The notes beneath the pieces were generated by a model. The model saw only the letters and a program-made list of their open reading frames with translations, did no database searches and was not told where the DNA came from. Positions 12,419-22,510 of a stretch of DNA of 64,000 nt are shown here, one piece after another. The position numbers and the translations under genes were made by a program. Position 1 is the stretch's first letter. Each line of letters begins with the position of its first letter. Source of the DNA: Beta vulgaris subsp. vulgaris (taxonomy: Eukaryota > Streptophyta > Magnoliopsida > Caryophyllales > Amaranthaceae); assembly GCF_026745355.1 (NCBI RefSeq), contig NC_079204.1, forward strand, positions 51,446,209 through 51,510,208. The letters are read 5' to 3'.

Positions 12419-12602
12419 CCTAAACGAGCTCGCGAGCCAAGCCTAAGCGAGCTCGCGAGCCGAGCCTAAGCGAGCTCGCGAGCCGAGCCTAAGCGAGCTC
12501 GCGAGCCGAGCCTAAGCGAGCTCGCGAGGCGAGCCTAAGCGAGCTCGCGAGCCGAGCCTAAACGAGCTCGCGAGCCGAGCCTAAACGAGCTCGCGAGCCG
12601 AG
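12419..12602. repeat. Eight-unit 23-bp tandem array with GCTCGCGAGC palindrome
   Basis: Eight head-to-tail units of 23 bp, consensus CCTAAGCGAGCTCGCGAGCC plus GAG, start at 12419, 12442, 12465 and so on to 12580. Each carries the perfect 10-bp palindrome GCTCGCGAGC, except one unit with a single change (gaggc). The position near one end suggests subterminal transposase-binding repeats of the hAT element. Confidence 0.9.
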
Positions 12603-12762
12603 CTCGAGCCCCAAATTTCCATCACGAGCCGAGCTCGAGCTCGGCTCTCCCAAGCTCGGCGAGCTCACGAGCCGAGCCGAGCCTTGGAAATTATAAACGA
12701 GCTCGAGCCGAGCCCAGTGCTATTCGGGCTCGGCTCGCTCGATAAGCACCCCTAGTCATTAG

Positions 12763-14131
12763 GAATTTCAATTCGTTCCGGGGCATTCGCAGCAGGTACA
12801 TGTGACTTTGTCACTTTCTTAGAATCTGTGAATGCATCTGGCAATTGGTTTGCAATACTTTGCAGATGAACAATTTTCTTGACTTCTTGTTCACATGAAT
12901 TTGTTCTCGGGTCCAGAAACGACATTTGCGATGCGTTCCATGTAATTTCCGATTTTATATTTTGTGGGTCCACTTTCTCTCCCCCTAAGGATGGGAATAC
13001 CGACTCATTAAAATGACAGTCGGCAAATCGAGCCGTAAATAGATCACCAGTTGTTGGCTCTAAATATTTGATAATTGATGGAGATTCAAATCCAACATAT
13101 ATTCCCATCCTTCTTTGTGGACCCATTTTAGTACGTTGGGCGGAGCAATAGGTACATGTACAGTGCACCCAAAAATTCTCAAATGTGAGATATTCGTTCT
13201 CGACCAGATACTAATTGTAATGGTGAGAATTTGTGATAGGCTGTCGGCCTTAATCTTATCAATGTTGCCGCATGTAATATAGCATGACCCCAAGTAGTAG
13301 ATGGCAATTTTGACCTCATTATTAATGGTCTTGCAATTAATTGTAGTCTTTTGATTAATGATTCAGCAAGACCATTTTGTGTATGTACATGAGGTACAGG
13401 GTGCTCAACAATAATCCCAATAGACATGCAATAGTCATTAAATGTTTGGGATGTAAATTCCCCAGCATTGTCTAATCTTATTTTCTTTATTGTATGATCT
13501 GGGAATTGAGTTCTTAATCGAATTATTTGAGCCAAAAGTTTTGCAAATGCAACATTTCTGCTTGACAGAAGGCTCACATGTGACCATCGAGTAGAGGCAT
13601 CAATTAATACCATAAATAACGAAATGGTCCACATGCAGGATGAATAGGCCCACAAATATCTCCTTGAATTCTTTCTAAAAACATTGGAGATTCAGTGGCA
13701 ATCTTATTTATAGATGGTCTGATTATCAATTTGCCAAGTGAGCATGCAGAGCATGTTAATTCATTTGACCGAGGAATTTTGACATTCTTTATAGAGTGTC
13801 CATTTGAGTTTTCAATGATTCTATGCATCATTCCTGTGCCAGGATGGCCTAATCGGTCATGCCATAGAGTAAATGATTTTCTATTATCTAACTTCTGGTT
13901 AGATATCATATTAATTTCAATTGGACGTATATCTATGCGATATAGTCCCGAGGAAATTGCTGGCAATTTTTCATAGATGTATTTCTTGCCGTTTTTCTCT
14001 GCCGTTAGGCATATGAATTCCTCTTTGTTCACCGTCATTGTTTCCAAATGGTAACCATTCTGACGTACATCTTTGAAACTTATGAGGTTCCTTCGAGATT
14101 TACTCGAATATAATGCGTCATTAATTATCAA
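12763..14131 (-). pseudogene. Copia integrase and downstream linker, frameshifted
   Basis: 14131-13604 carries the GAG-pre-integrase region with LWHDRLGHPGTGMMHRI and LTCSACSLGK, the His/Cys zinc-binding pair. 13655-13179 has the catalytic core: FMVLIDASTRWSHVSLL, then KKIRLDNAGEFTSQTFNDYC and HVHTQNGLAESLIKRL. 13168-12763 has the C-terminal extension (MGPQRRMGIYVGFESPSII, RFADCHFNESVFPSLGG). Breaks near 13630 and 13180 change frame. The linker is then cut by the hAT element at 12754 and resumes below 11549 (RKRGRPPGSK). Confidence 0.93.
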
Positions 14132-14249
14132 TTTTGTCCCATTTGGAAATATAATGCAAGCTTTTCCAGAGCCTTCAATTAGCTTGGCTGTCCCAGAAAT
14201 TGTACTAACATTTGCTTGGAATATTGTAAGTTTTAAAAATACTCTTTAT

Positions 14250-14300
14250 TTTTCAATATGGTGTGTGTTGTCCCACTGTCCAGGAGACATTGTTCTTTGT
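14250..14300 (-). pseudogene. Copia aspartic protease active-site motif
   Basis: Minus-strand translation around 14290-14255 reads CLLDSGTTHTIL, the D-[ST]-G active site of retroelement proteases, between the gag zinc knuckle and the integrase as expected. The surrounding frame is broken. Confidence 0.8.
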
Positions 14301-14449
14301 TCCAACTTCTGATGAATTCATATCTTCATAAATAATAAATACGATGATTAGTATAAGAAAAATCATTTTTATTAATAATAAGGAACAAATACATGAAAGT
14401 GGATATTGAAGCAGTTAAATAAACTAAGCACATTAATCGATTGTGATCT

Positions 14450-15500
14450 AAACAAACTTATTTTCTACTCCAGCATCATCCATAAAAAAATCTGAAACAT
14501 CAAGGCTGGGCATGGATGTATGGGCTTCATTAACAAAGTTTGCTTCAGCATTTTTTCCTTTGTTTTTTATTGAAGCTTGATATAGATCTACCAAATGTTT
14601 GGCAGTACGACATGTGCGGCCCCAGTGCCCAGTCATGCCACATCATGGCAAGTTCATTTCCTTTATAGGACTCTGCCTCTGATTTCCAGATGATTGTCCC
14701 CAATTTTTTATTAGAAAGTTTAAAATTATTATTTCTTGGGGAAAATCGGCCTCTGCCACGTCCACGGTAATTACCACGTCCTCTCCCACGACCGTTGTAA
14801 TTACCGCGTCCACCACTATGTATAGCATTTGCTTCTGGTGGATTAGAGCTTTCTATTGCATTTATCTCATGAGTGGCTGAAGACCCCGTAGGTCTAAGAT
14901 TATGATTTTTCAGCAAAAGATCATTATTTTGTTCAGCCACAAGTAGTACTGAGATTAGCTCAGAGTACTTTTTGAAAGCTCTGAACCTGTATTGTTCTGC
15001 CAATATGATATTAGAGGCGTGGAAAGTGGAGAGCGTTTTGTTTATCATTTGCTCTTTGTGATGGGATGATCACAATATCTTAACAATGATACAATTCTAA
15101 ACAATGTTGAATTGTAATCACTGACCGTTTTAAAATCCTGGAACCTCAGATTGGTCCAGTCATAATGTGCCTTTGGGAGAAGCACATTTTTGTGATGCCC
15201 ATATCTTTCATTTAGGCTATCCCATAGTTCTTTTGGATCATCCACAAGTAGATATTCACTTTTTAAACTTTCATGTAAATGATGTCTTAGGAGGACTAAG
15301 GCTTTTGCCTTTTCTTGTACAGTCGCAATTTTAACTGATGCGGCTGTTGTAGTTGCATCCCCTTGTTGGGTTGTCACATCTTTAATTGTATGTTCCAGTC
15401 CTTGGGCCTTTAAATTCATTTGGGCGTCCACCGTCCATTCTAAAAACTTTTGCCCAGATAGATCTAGTATGTTAAATTGTCTTTTCACTAGATCTCCCAT
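14450..15500 (-). pseudogene. Copia gag (UBN2-type capsid and zinc knuckle), frameshifted
   Basis: ATG at 15500 opens MGDLVKRQFNILDLSG with the capsid phrases LRHHLHESLKSEYL and LWDSLNERYGHHKNVLLPKA. A frame change near 15048 leads to MINKTLSTFHASNIILAEQY and then a Gly/Arg-rich stretch of repeated GRGRGNYRGRG. The CX2CX4HX4C knuckle (C-G-M-T-G-H-W-G-R-T-C at ~14645-14605) needs another one-base correction. Nucleocapsid-like RNA binding is the usual role of such a tail. Confidence 0.9.
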
Positions 15501-16853
15501 TCTTTTGACTACAAATAGGTAAATATTTGAAATTAGTAATGATGATAAATCACATATATATATATTTCCCCCTGATTTATATCATTATTATTATAGATAA
15601 ATAATACAAACAAAAAAAACTAAAAATAGTGTACAACAATAATGAAGCTAAGCAAAAAAAAAAAAAATACCAAAAATAGAAACAAAATACAACAAGTGAA
15701 TAAACAAAAAAAAACTTCCTAAAATGCACTTAAAGACAAAAAAAATTGATATTCATGTGCATTTTTCGCCATTCTTCCGGGGGAAATTTTTTTTTTTGTC
15801 TCCTATATGTTATTAGGAGATATATCATTAATGCCATGAGGAGGAAAAAGAAACCGGCTATAAGAAATAAGTAGAGTTTTATTTTCCTAAAATCCTCTTC
15901 AAAAGAGAAGATGAGGGTGGAGGACAGTTGTCGTCGGCATTAAACATGTTGGCCGGAAGGTTGAGGAAGAAGGAAAAAAAATTTGTGGGTTTAGAGAGAA
16001 AAAAATCGGAAGAAGATAAGGGATGTGTGGTGAAAATGGGGATGGTAATCCGCTTTTATAGAGGGTTATCCCTAACTGTGCAGTTCATATACAGTTAAAA
16101 AAATATACAACGCAATAAAATTCTAATATTGACAAATATATATTAGAGCATGCTAGTAAATTGGTAATATAATATATGTAACTATAAATGCAAAAAAAGT
16201 AGAAGATTAGAGACAATAATATATAATAATGTTCTGAATGCTTGTTCCCTGCATACATACAACATTATTGCACATATAAGACATAATAATCTATCATTTC
16301 ACTAGGCCGTCCATATAGGTGGCAATAAAAAAAATTAACCTGTCCATATAGGCGGTTTAAGAGCAGATAAAATAAAATAACGAAATAAAATGTCCTTGCC
16401 CTCCATGAAGGTGGCGTTAAAATTATTTGTTTTCTGCGTTAGAGATGGTGACGTTTACTACTAGTTTCTTCCTCGTTCTCTATCTCTTTTATTACTGGGC
16501 GGAGGTTGATTTTCAGCTGGTTGTATAGGAGGGTTATTATTGGTGTTGGGAACAGGGGTTTGTGGGTTTTCTCTGTAGGATATTTGTACCGCTGTTACGG
16601 TTACTGGGTCGGGGTGTATTACAGTTCCCCTCGCTGGGTTGGTAGTGAATGGCACATTGTTTCGCTCTATCCAAAATAAAACCCGAGACAGAGACATTGT
16701 GTAAAACAATGTTAATCCCGTTACTTTGTTGTCCATGTTCGGTAGTAAAGGGTTGGGCTTGGAGAAAAATTTAAACTTAAAAAACAAAATGGATGTAAAA
16801 ATTTTAAAGATACCTTTAAAAAAATTTCCGGTAGAACACTGGTGCTGATAACG
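15501..16853 (-). other. Long Copia leader between 5' LTR and gag, with a proline-rich ORF
   Basis: About 1.35 kb separates the 5' LTR from gag, which is long for a Copia leader. It holds homopolymer A-runs and, at 16787-16461 on the minus strand, an open frame of 108 codons. That frame includes MDNKVTGLTLFYTM, then PVPNTNNNPPIQPAENQPPP, and a basic end KRDRERGRN. I recognise no family; it may be chance or an extra leader ORF. Confidence 0.45.
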
Positions 16854-17089
16854 TGCTGTGAGAAATAGAGAGAGAAGTTACGTAAATATATCAGATAGTA
16901 TTGTATATGTATTGATGTGAAGAATTGATTTCTTACACCGGTATTTATAGGCAAAATTATACTGTTTTAACATTACATTTTCAACAATTTCTGCGCGGAC
17001 GAAAAAACTTTCCTAACATGCAGTAAATGCATGTGAGGAAATTCACTATGCTTGAACAGTGAAAATTTCCAATTCACTGTTTCTCAACA
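16854..17089 (-). repeat. Copia 5' LTR
   Basis: 236 bp, partner of 9149-9384, with TATAAATA on the minus strand (complement of 16942-16949) as likely promoter. It begins TGTTGAGAAAC in element sense and ends in CAGCA, where the other copy ends CAACA. Confidence 0.93.
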
Positions 17090-17099
17090 GTACCAAATT

Positions 17100-18570
17100 T
17101 CATTAAAAATTTTTTTGATAATTTTTGGAGATTTTTATTCAAAACTTTAGCAATACATGGTTATGATTACAAATTTTCGCATGAATAAGGAGAAAGTCTC
17201 AGCATGTTCGGAAAAAAGAAATCGCTTCCTAAATATGCTTACAAGAAAATTTGGAGCCAAGCAATGAACTCAACATCTCTTTCTAACCCTTGCTTTGCTA
17301 AAGTATCAGCTACAACATTTGTAGCTCGACCTCGGTGAATTATCTCCAGTATCTGACCCCTCTTTCTCGCATTTCGAATGAAATTTAATTGAAAGTTTAG
17401 ATTCCACGGTTCCCATTGTCTTCGTTACACCACATAACCGCATTTGATGAGTCGGACTCAATAATGATTGAGGAATGTTTTATGGAATCACACTTGGATG
17501 AGATTTGAATGGCTCGAAAAATTGCCAATACTTCAGCACTATTTATTTCTATTGCTGGAATGGGAGTCGAAAAAACACACTTGAAAGATTCGTTATTGTC
17601 TCGCAAGACACCACCAATTGCAGAGAGGGATAGAGCATTGCTATACGAAGCATCGACGTTCCATTTCAACATATTGATTAGGGGAGGCAGCCAGCCCACA
17701 TCCGAGGCTAAGGGATTGAAGCAGCCCCTTTTAATAACCAGCAGCGACCATAATAGGCTGGAAGGGTTCTTTGAGATGTCTTCATATGAGTAAGGGTAAG
17801 GGTCTCTCCACCCTTTTAGCCACCAACTTAATCTTAGTAAAATTAAGTATTGGACTTGATCCGCGGAGCATGACACATTATTGAAAATTCTGGCATTTCT
17901 CTCCTTCCATAATGACCAAATTATGATGAAAAAAATTACGTGCCATACCTTTTTGAAGAACGACCCTTTATTGATGTACCGCCACTGGTTATAGGCTTCC
18001 AGAAGGGTTGCTGGGAAAGCCCAACTCAGCCCCCACAGATTTATCCACCAGTTCCATAGCCGCCCTGAGAAGCTACAGTGCAATAGTAGATGGTTATGGT
18101 CTTCCGGGGATGAATTGCAAAGAGCACAAACATTCTCCTCAATTGAAATGATCCCGATGCGATATAGCTTCCCTTTGGTATTTATTTTCCCAAGCAGACT
18201 AAGCCAAATGAAGAATTCAATATGGGGGGGGGGGGACTAGAGCCCTGCATAATCCCTTTATGACATCATGTGCTAAGGGCTGAGATTTTTTTGCAAGTTC
18301 CAAACACATGGATTTTACTGAGAACTCACCAGATTTGTGAGGAGTCCATACTAATGAGTCATTACTTGCTGGACTTAAGTGAACCCTTTCAAGGAGGGCT
18401 TGAAGGCTATTTCGGTCTTCAATATCACGGGTTCTTAGTGGTCTGCACCATGAGAAGCACCACAACCATTTTTGACCATCCCAAACTCCACTAAATGCTA
18501 TTGAAATTTGTTTATTTGTGGCGAGCTTGAACTCACCAAATTTTATCAAAATTGATACCAATACCAAAAA
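17100..18570 (-). pseudogene. LINE (L1-like) 3' fragment: zinc-binding RVT region and RNase H
   Basis: The minus strand encodes 18567-18217 (WDGQKWLWCFSWCRPLRTRD, PHKSGEFSVKSMC; the zf-RVT region). After a frame break at a run of 13 G near 18224, 18083-17397 follows (MHCSFSGRLWNWWINLWGLS, SLWKERNARIF, then LKWNVDASYSN, AIGGVLRDNNESF, AEVLAIFRAIQ; the RNase H region). The A-rich end near 17110 shares the 3' consensus with the fragment at 7645. The Copia insertion begins just outside this tail. Polymerase and endonuclease are missing; dead copy. Confidence 0.85.
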
Positions 18571-18800
18571 AAATCGTACTTTGTTATCAATTTATACCAA
18601 AAGTTTATGAAAATTGGTACTAATATCCAAGTGTAAGTGAATTTTGGTACTAACTTATACCAATGTTCAGGAATTTTGATATCAATACCAAAGTAACTTA
18701 CATGTAACAAAGTGGAAGTAAATTTTAGTATCAACTTTGAATTTAGTATCGATTTTACTTACTTCAATTCACTATCAATTTTGAATTTTAGCTTACTTAG
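18540..18800. repeat. Irregular repeats of 'ttggtatcaa/aattggtac' phrases
   Basis: Phrases such as 'aaaattgatacc', 'aattggtacta', 'gaattttggtactaacttatacca' recur in both orientations every 30-60 bp. They look like an internally repetitive transposon remnant. No ends were found. Confidence 0.5.
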
Positions 18801-19480
18801 TTACCTCTAGATACCAAAATTAAAGGTCATTTTGGCCTCTCACGATGAGACGCCTAGTGACGCTAGCATTATTGTCGTCTGTATTGATAGAGATTACAGA
18901 GGCGACAGTAAGATGAACAGACCAAAATATATATCAAATCTTCGGCCACATATTCAATGACTAACTATGATGGTAGTACTACAAAAAGAAAAAAAAGCTA
19001 TAATGGTGTATTTGGATTGTACCACTATGTATATAAGAATATCATAGTCAGTTGATTGTTTTTAAAAAATAATAGAAGAAAAAAGTTTTATGGTATATTA
19101 TTATTAGTGAAATATTATTTTATAATCTGGTTCAATTTTTATTGAGATGGTTGAAGAGACGGATTACAATTATTACATTGCTATTACGTATCCAAAATGG
19201 TAACTAATCTAATGGTGAAAGTATTGGGTCAGACCGTCTAACCCAATATTCTCGTCAGACGGGCTGAGCCCAGTACTATACAATTTTAGTTTCGACTTCC
19301 CTCCACAAAACTATGGTAGATTCTCTATCTCACAACTTTCTCTCTCTCGTTCGCACATTTTCTCAAGTATACAGTAGGTTACTTGTACTTCTTAGCTAAA
19401 CAATTTGCTTCTCCTGCAACACAAAATGAAAGATCTGCACAAGTGTTGGAGAATTTCTTTGTTGATTATATTGTGGACGA
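18801..19480. other. Non-coding flank of the PMT28-like fragment
   Basis: No supported gene. 19225-19275 contains short G/C-richer inverted phrases (gtcagaccgtctaaccc, gtcagacgggctgagccc) that could be the outer end of a mobile element enclosing the PMT28 fragment, but no matching terminus was proven. Confidence 0.35.
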
Positions 19481-19482
19481 CA

Positions 19483-19965
19483 TTATTGCTGGGTATCATC
19501 ATCATCACTTCTCCCCCTTTCTTCTTCAGCTTCATTTTCACCTTGAAATGCATCTTCTTTCCCATCAACCACTAGTTCATTTTGATTTTCTTCATCAACC
19601 TCATATCTCTCAGATCCTTCATCTTTTGTTTTGTTAGAATTCTGCTCACCAGTAACAGTCACATTTACATTTTTACTGGTTTTCTTGCTCAAATTACCGC
19701 GCTGCTTGTGCTTACTACGGGACATGGTTGCTGAATGAGTAGCCCTGTTTGTATGCGATTGCGAAGATGATGTGATGATGATGATGATAGTGTAGTTGTT
19801 GCTGCTGCTGGGTCTGCAATATCACTGAAACTCTCTCTCTGAGCTGCCAAGGAATCCGAGGTTGATGAAAAGAATAACCAGACAAAAATGAAACACAAAC
19901 CCAATATCACCACTGCAGATACAGTAATCAAGGATTTTGTGGCAGAAGAGGAATGAAGAAGAAGG
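19483..19965 (-). pseudogene. N-terminal fragment of a PMT28-like methyltransferase
   Basis: The minus strand encodes a membrane-anchor segment (SLITVSAVVILGLCFIFVWL, then FFSSTSDSLAAQRESFSDIA, 19940-19830). A one-base frame change near 19750 leads to a charged stretch (KHKQRGNLSKKTSKNVNVTV, then an acidic run rich in E, D, N and Q, ending at 19483). The pattern of TM segment, QRESF-DIA and Lys- then Glu/Asp-rich stalk matches the N-terminus of Arabidopsis PMT28 (At1g19430, DUF248 Golgi methyltransferase family) as I recall it. No initiator Met is seen in frame, and the catalytic domain is absent. It is therefore a dead fragment, possibly captured by a transposon. Confidence 0.6.
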
Positions 19966-20005
19966 AGAAAGTGAGAGAAAGTAGAGGTTAGTGTTTTCTT
20001 TTCTT

Positions 20006-20161
20006 TTCAGTTGGACTTTGTTTTCTTTCAGTTGGACTTTCTTTTCTTTCAGTTGGACTTTCTTTTCTTTCAGTTGGACTTTCTTTTCTTTCAGTTGGAC
20101 TTTCTTTTCTTTCAGTTAGACTTTCTTTTCTTTCAGTTGGACTTTCTTTTCTTTCAGTTGG
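20006..20161. repeat. 21-bp tandem array, about 7-8 units
   Basis: The unit CAGTTGGACTTTCTTTTCTTT (printed here as 21 bp in two parts: CAGTTGGAC + TTTCTTTTCTTT) repeats head to tail from about 20009 to 20160, with one unit variant (cagttagac). The reading frame stays open because the unit is seven codons (FFQLDFL), but no promoter or partner suggests translation. Confidence 0.9.
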
Positions 20162-20420
20162 ACCAACTGAAAGAAATAATGGGCCAACTGAAAGAAATAA
20201 TGGACTAACTGAAACAAAATGAAGACTACCTGAAGAAAGATGTAGACTACCTGAAAAAGAATAAAGACCAACTGAAACTCAAGTAAGTCTAACTGAAGCA
20301 CAAAAACCCACTGAAAAACAAAGAAGACTAACTGAAAACAAAATGAAGACTACCTGAAAAAAATTGGAACCACCTGAAAAAAAATGAAGACTACCTGAAA
20401 AAAAATTAGAACCACCTGAA
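20162..20420. repeat. Inverted, degenerate continuation of the 21-bp array
   Basis: From 20162 the same motif runs in the opposite orientation (CCAACTGAAAGAAATAATGG and derivatives such as GACTACCTGAAAAAAAATGA) about a dozen times, decaying to the right. Together with 20006-20161 it forms an inverted-repeat array with its axis at ~20162. A small hairpin GTCCGACC-aagattat-GGTCGGAC follows at 20424-20447. Confidence 0.85.
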
Positions 20421-20459
20421 AGTCGTCCGACCAAGATTATGGTCGGACGAGTCCGACAC

Positions 20460-20890
20460 AATACGTTCTCAATCTAATGAGCCTTAAACAAAATGAAATT
20501 TATAACCACGCAATGAACTGGTGACAATTTAGTTACCAAAATGTAATATGACTTACAAAATTTGTCATTCCTGTCAATAAAAGGGTAATTTTGCTTATTT
20601 CTTGTCTTTGTTAATTCATGTTGGCATTTTATACTCGAATGATTTTGAAAGTTCAAATCATCTATCGTGCTCTTTCATCTTTCATCGTATAAGTAAATGC
20701 ATAAAGTTGCTCAACTTGATTTCAATATCTCTTTCTGTTTACGATATCATTCACCTTTCATGTACTGTGTCACACGCAAATATGAAGGTGTGACATCATA
20801 AATTACATTAATTATGCATTATCAGTAATCAATCATTAACATTAATGATAAACCTCATAGTAATCATAATAATCCACGTTAATAACATAA
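20460..20890. other. Non-coding AT-rich stretch
   Basis: No ORF with recognisable content. Runs up to the Mutator-type MITE at 20900. Confidence 0.4.
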
Positions 20891-20899
20891 TATATAATA

Positions 20900-21251
20900 G
20901 GAAAAATTGACGATAGAGGTTTCAACTTTGGGTGATAATTTTTAAAAAGTATGAGCTATTGATTAACCTGTGTAGGTCCCAACTTTAGGGGTATTAACTT
21001 TTAGGGGGCCTTAGTGACTTGAAACTGGCTTAATAGGTCATAACCTGTAAAACTTGGGTCACACCAGAAGGGTTAATTGAAAGAGGGAAGTAGGAACTAA
21101 GTGAGATTTAAAAAAAATTTATCAATTTTAAGTCATCGAGGTCCGCTAAAAGTTAAGACCCCCTAAAGTTAGGACCTACACAGGTTAATCAATAGTTCAA
21201 ACCTTTTAAAAATTATCGTCTAAAGTTCAAACCTCTACTGTCAATTTTTCC
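20900..21251. mobile_element. Mutator-type MITE with 9-bp TSD TATATAATA
   Basis: Ends GGAAAAATTGAC and GTCAATTTTTCC are inverted and extend about 100 bp inward (gaggtttcaacttt / aaagttcaaacctc; cctgtgtaggtcc / ggacctacacagg). The 9-mer TATATAATA lies outside both ends (20891-20899, 21252-21260). 352 bp, no coding capacity. Structurally like the copy at 1336-1705 and probably from a related family (shared GGARAAATT start). Confidence 0.88.
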
Positions 21252-21260
21252 TATATAATA

Positions 21261-22458
21261 TGTGAAACCATTAATTAGTAACTCATGTTGCACCATCAAT
21301 TGTTGTTGCATCGAGTCACGTATAAGAAATTATATTAAATTAGAAAAAAGTGTGACCTTAAAAAAATGTCATTATAAATCCCAAATTTGCTGTATATTCT
21401 CATATTAATTCCATTTGATTAATTTAAATAACCCAATTTTGGTGATAATCAAACACTTTACCATATGCCACAATGCTTTTTTTTATATGTGTCTCTTTCG
21501 CATTTTATAGATTACATTCGATTTTAAAATAACAAATATATTAAAATTTTAATCAAGCATTAGATTTGTTGAAAGTTCATTCTTTCTTTCTTTTTATCAT
21601 TCAAGATCTCTTTGTTGGCGAGATTGTATTTCCTTTTATTCTATAAATTAAAATATTTTTTATTTTTTCTGGCTAATCCTCTTTATATTTTTGTTTCTTT
21701 TATCTAAAAGACTAAAAGAACATAGTTGTAGTATCGATTATTTTAGTGTTAAGTTGCTTTGTTTGGTGACTTTGTCCTTCAATTATAAATGTGCACTTTA
21801 ATTTAATAATCAAACAATGTGTTTTATGTAAAAGAACATGGGTTTTAATGGTGGTTATTATAGTGTTAAGTTTCTTGTTTGTTGATTTGTTTGTTCAACG
21901 TATATTTCATGCTGGAAACTGAACATTTTATATTAGAATGTATTTTCAATGATGATTACTATAACATTAAGTTGTTTTTAGGTATTTTGGTTGTTAATTG
22001 TATACATTTTATGTTCTAGGTACAAGGGCTTTAAAAAGGGCTATTTTGATAGATCGGGTTGTTCCTGAGATAGGAGGCCCAACTTACAAGCCCATCCTCT
22101 TACCTGCCAAAAGAAAGGAACTAGAGATAAAAATGTGGAGAATGTAAATATTGATATTTTTCGAAATTGAATCATCTTCATAGTAAAAAGATGAGTTGAT
22201 AGGTCAGAGTCAGGTCTTTTTTTTTAAACACTTCCTTCATTCTTTTTTAATTGCAACGTTTATTCGAATGTTTCATATTAATTGCAACGTAATTCTTATT
22301 TAGTACTATTTTTTCTGTATGTCTCACTCTCTCTCATCACATGGCTACCACATTCTATCTATTTCTATCTTTATCTCTCTCCTCTTCACATAAATTTTTT
22401 AGACAACATGCCAATAAGATCGGTTGCGATTATTTTGAAATGGGGAAAGTACAAATAC
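21261..22458. other. Non-coding stretch with an unassigned G/C-richer patch
   Basis: Mostly AT-rich. At 22018-22140 a patch (ggctattttgatagatcggg..ggaggcccaacttacaagccc) has a more gene- or element-like composition, but no family was recognised. No supported gene. Confidence 0.35.
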
Positions 22459-22510
22459 TTTTTTTTTTTTTTTTTTTTGACAGAGAGAAAACAAGAAACA
22501 TGGGAGGGAG

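Larger units (their letters stand above)
11550..12754. mobile_element. Non-autonomous hAT-type element nested in the Copia polyprotein
   Basis: Inverted ends TAGGGGTG (11550-11557) and CACCCCTA (12747-12754) are flanked by a perfect 8-bp duplication GTCATTAG (11542-11549, 12755-12762), the hAT signature. The 1205-bp body has no transposase. Each arm is rich in ctcgg/gagcc phrases (AGCTCGGCTCG on the left, GAGCCGAGC on the right), so the arms are inverted copies of each other. The centre is AT-rich and holds about three ~115-bp direct repeats containing 'ggagtcccacattgaaat'. Coding sense of the Copia polyprotein resumes on both sides, so this insertion is younger than the Copia element. Confidence 0.93.
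9149..17089 (-). mobile_element. Full-length Ty1/Copia retrotransposon, decayed, with a nested hAT element
   Basis: Two 236-bp LTRs (9149-9384 and 16854-17089) bound the element. A 5-bp target duplication GTACC flanks it (9144-9148, 17090-17094). The LTRs end in the inverted pair TGTTG/CAACA; the right copy has one change in this terminus. In minus-strand order the inside reads leader, gag, protease, integrase, reverse transcriptase, RNase H, the Copia order. A purine tract AAGGGGGAG abuts the 3' LTR (9385-9393). A PBS-like sequence GTTATCAGCACCAG, resembling the initiator-Met tRNA site, lies just inside the 5' LTR. Several frameshifts and the hAT insertion at 11550-12754 make it non-autonomous. 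Confidence 0.95.

Noticed and set aside
12419..12602. Regular array that could be mistaken for a CRISPR
   Set aside because: The 23-bp units are contiguous with no unique spacers and lie inside a hAT-type element of a plant genome.
20006..20420. CRISPR-like or coding repeat (FFQLDFL heptads)
   Set aside because: No spacers. The open frame results from a repeat length divisible by three, and there is no promoter, homologue or sensible product.
20424..20477. Helitron 3' end (hairpin followed by CTAA)
   Set aside because: The hairpin is perfect, but CTAA lies ~25 bp away instead of ~10, and no 5' TC end was proven.
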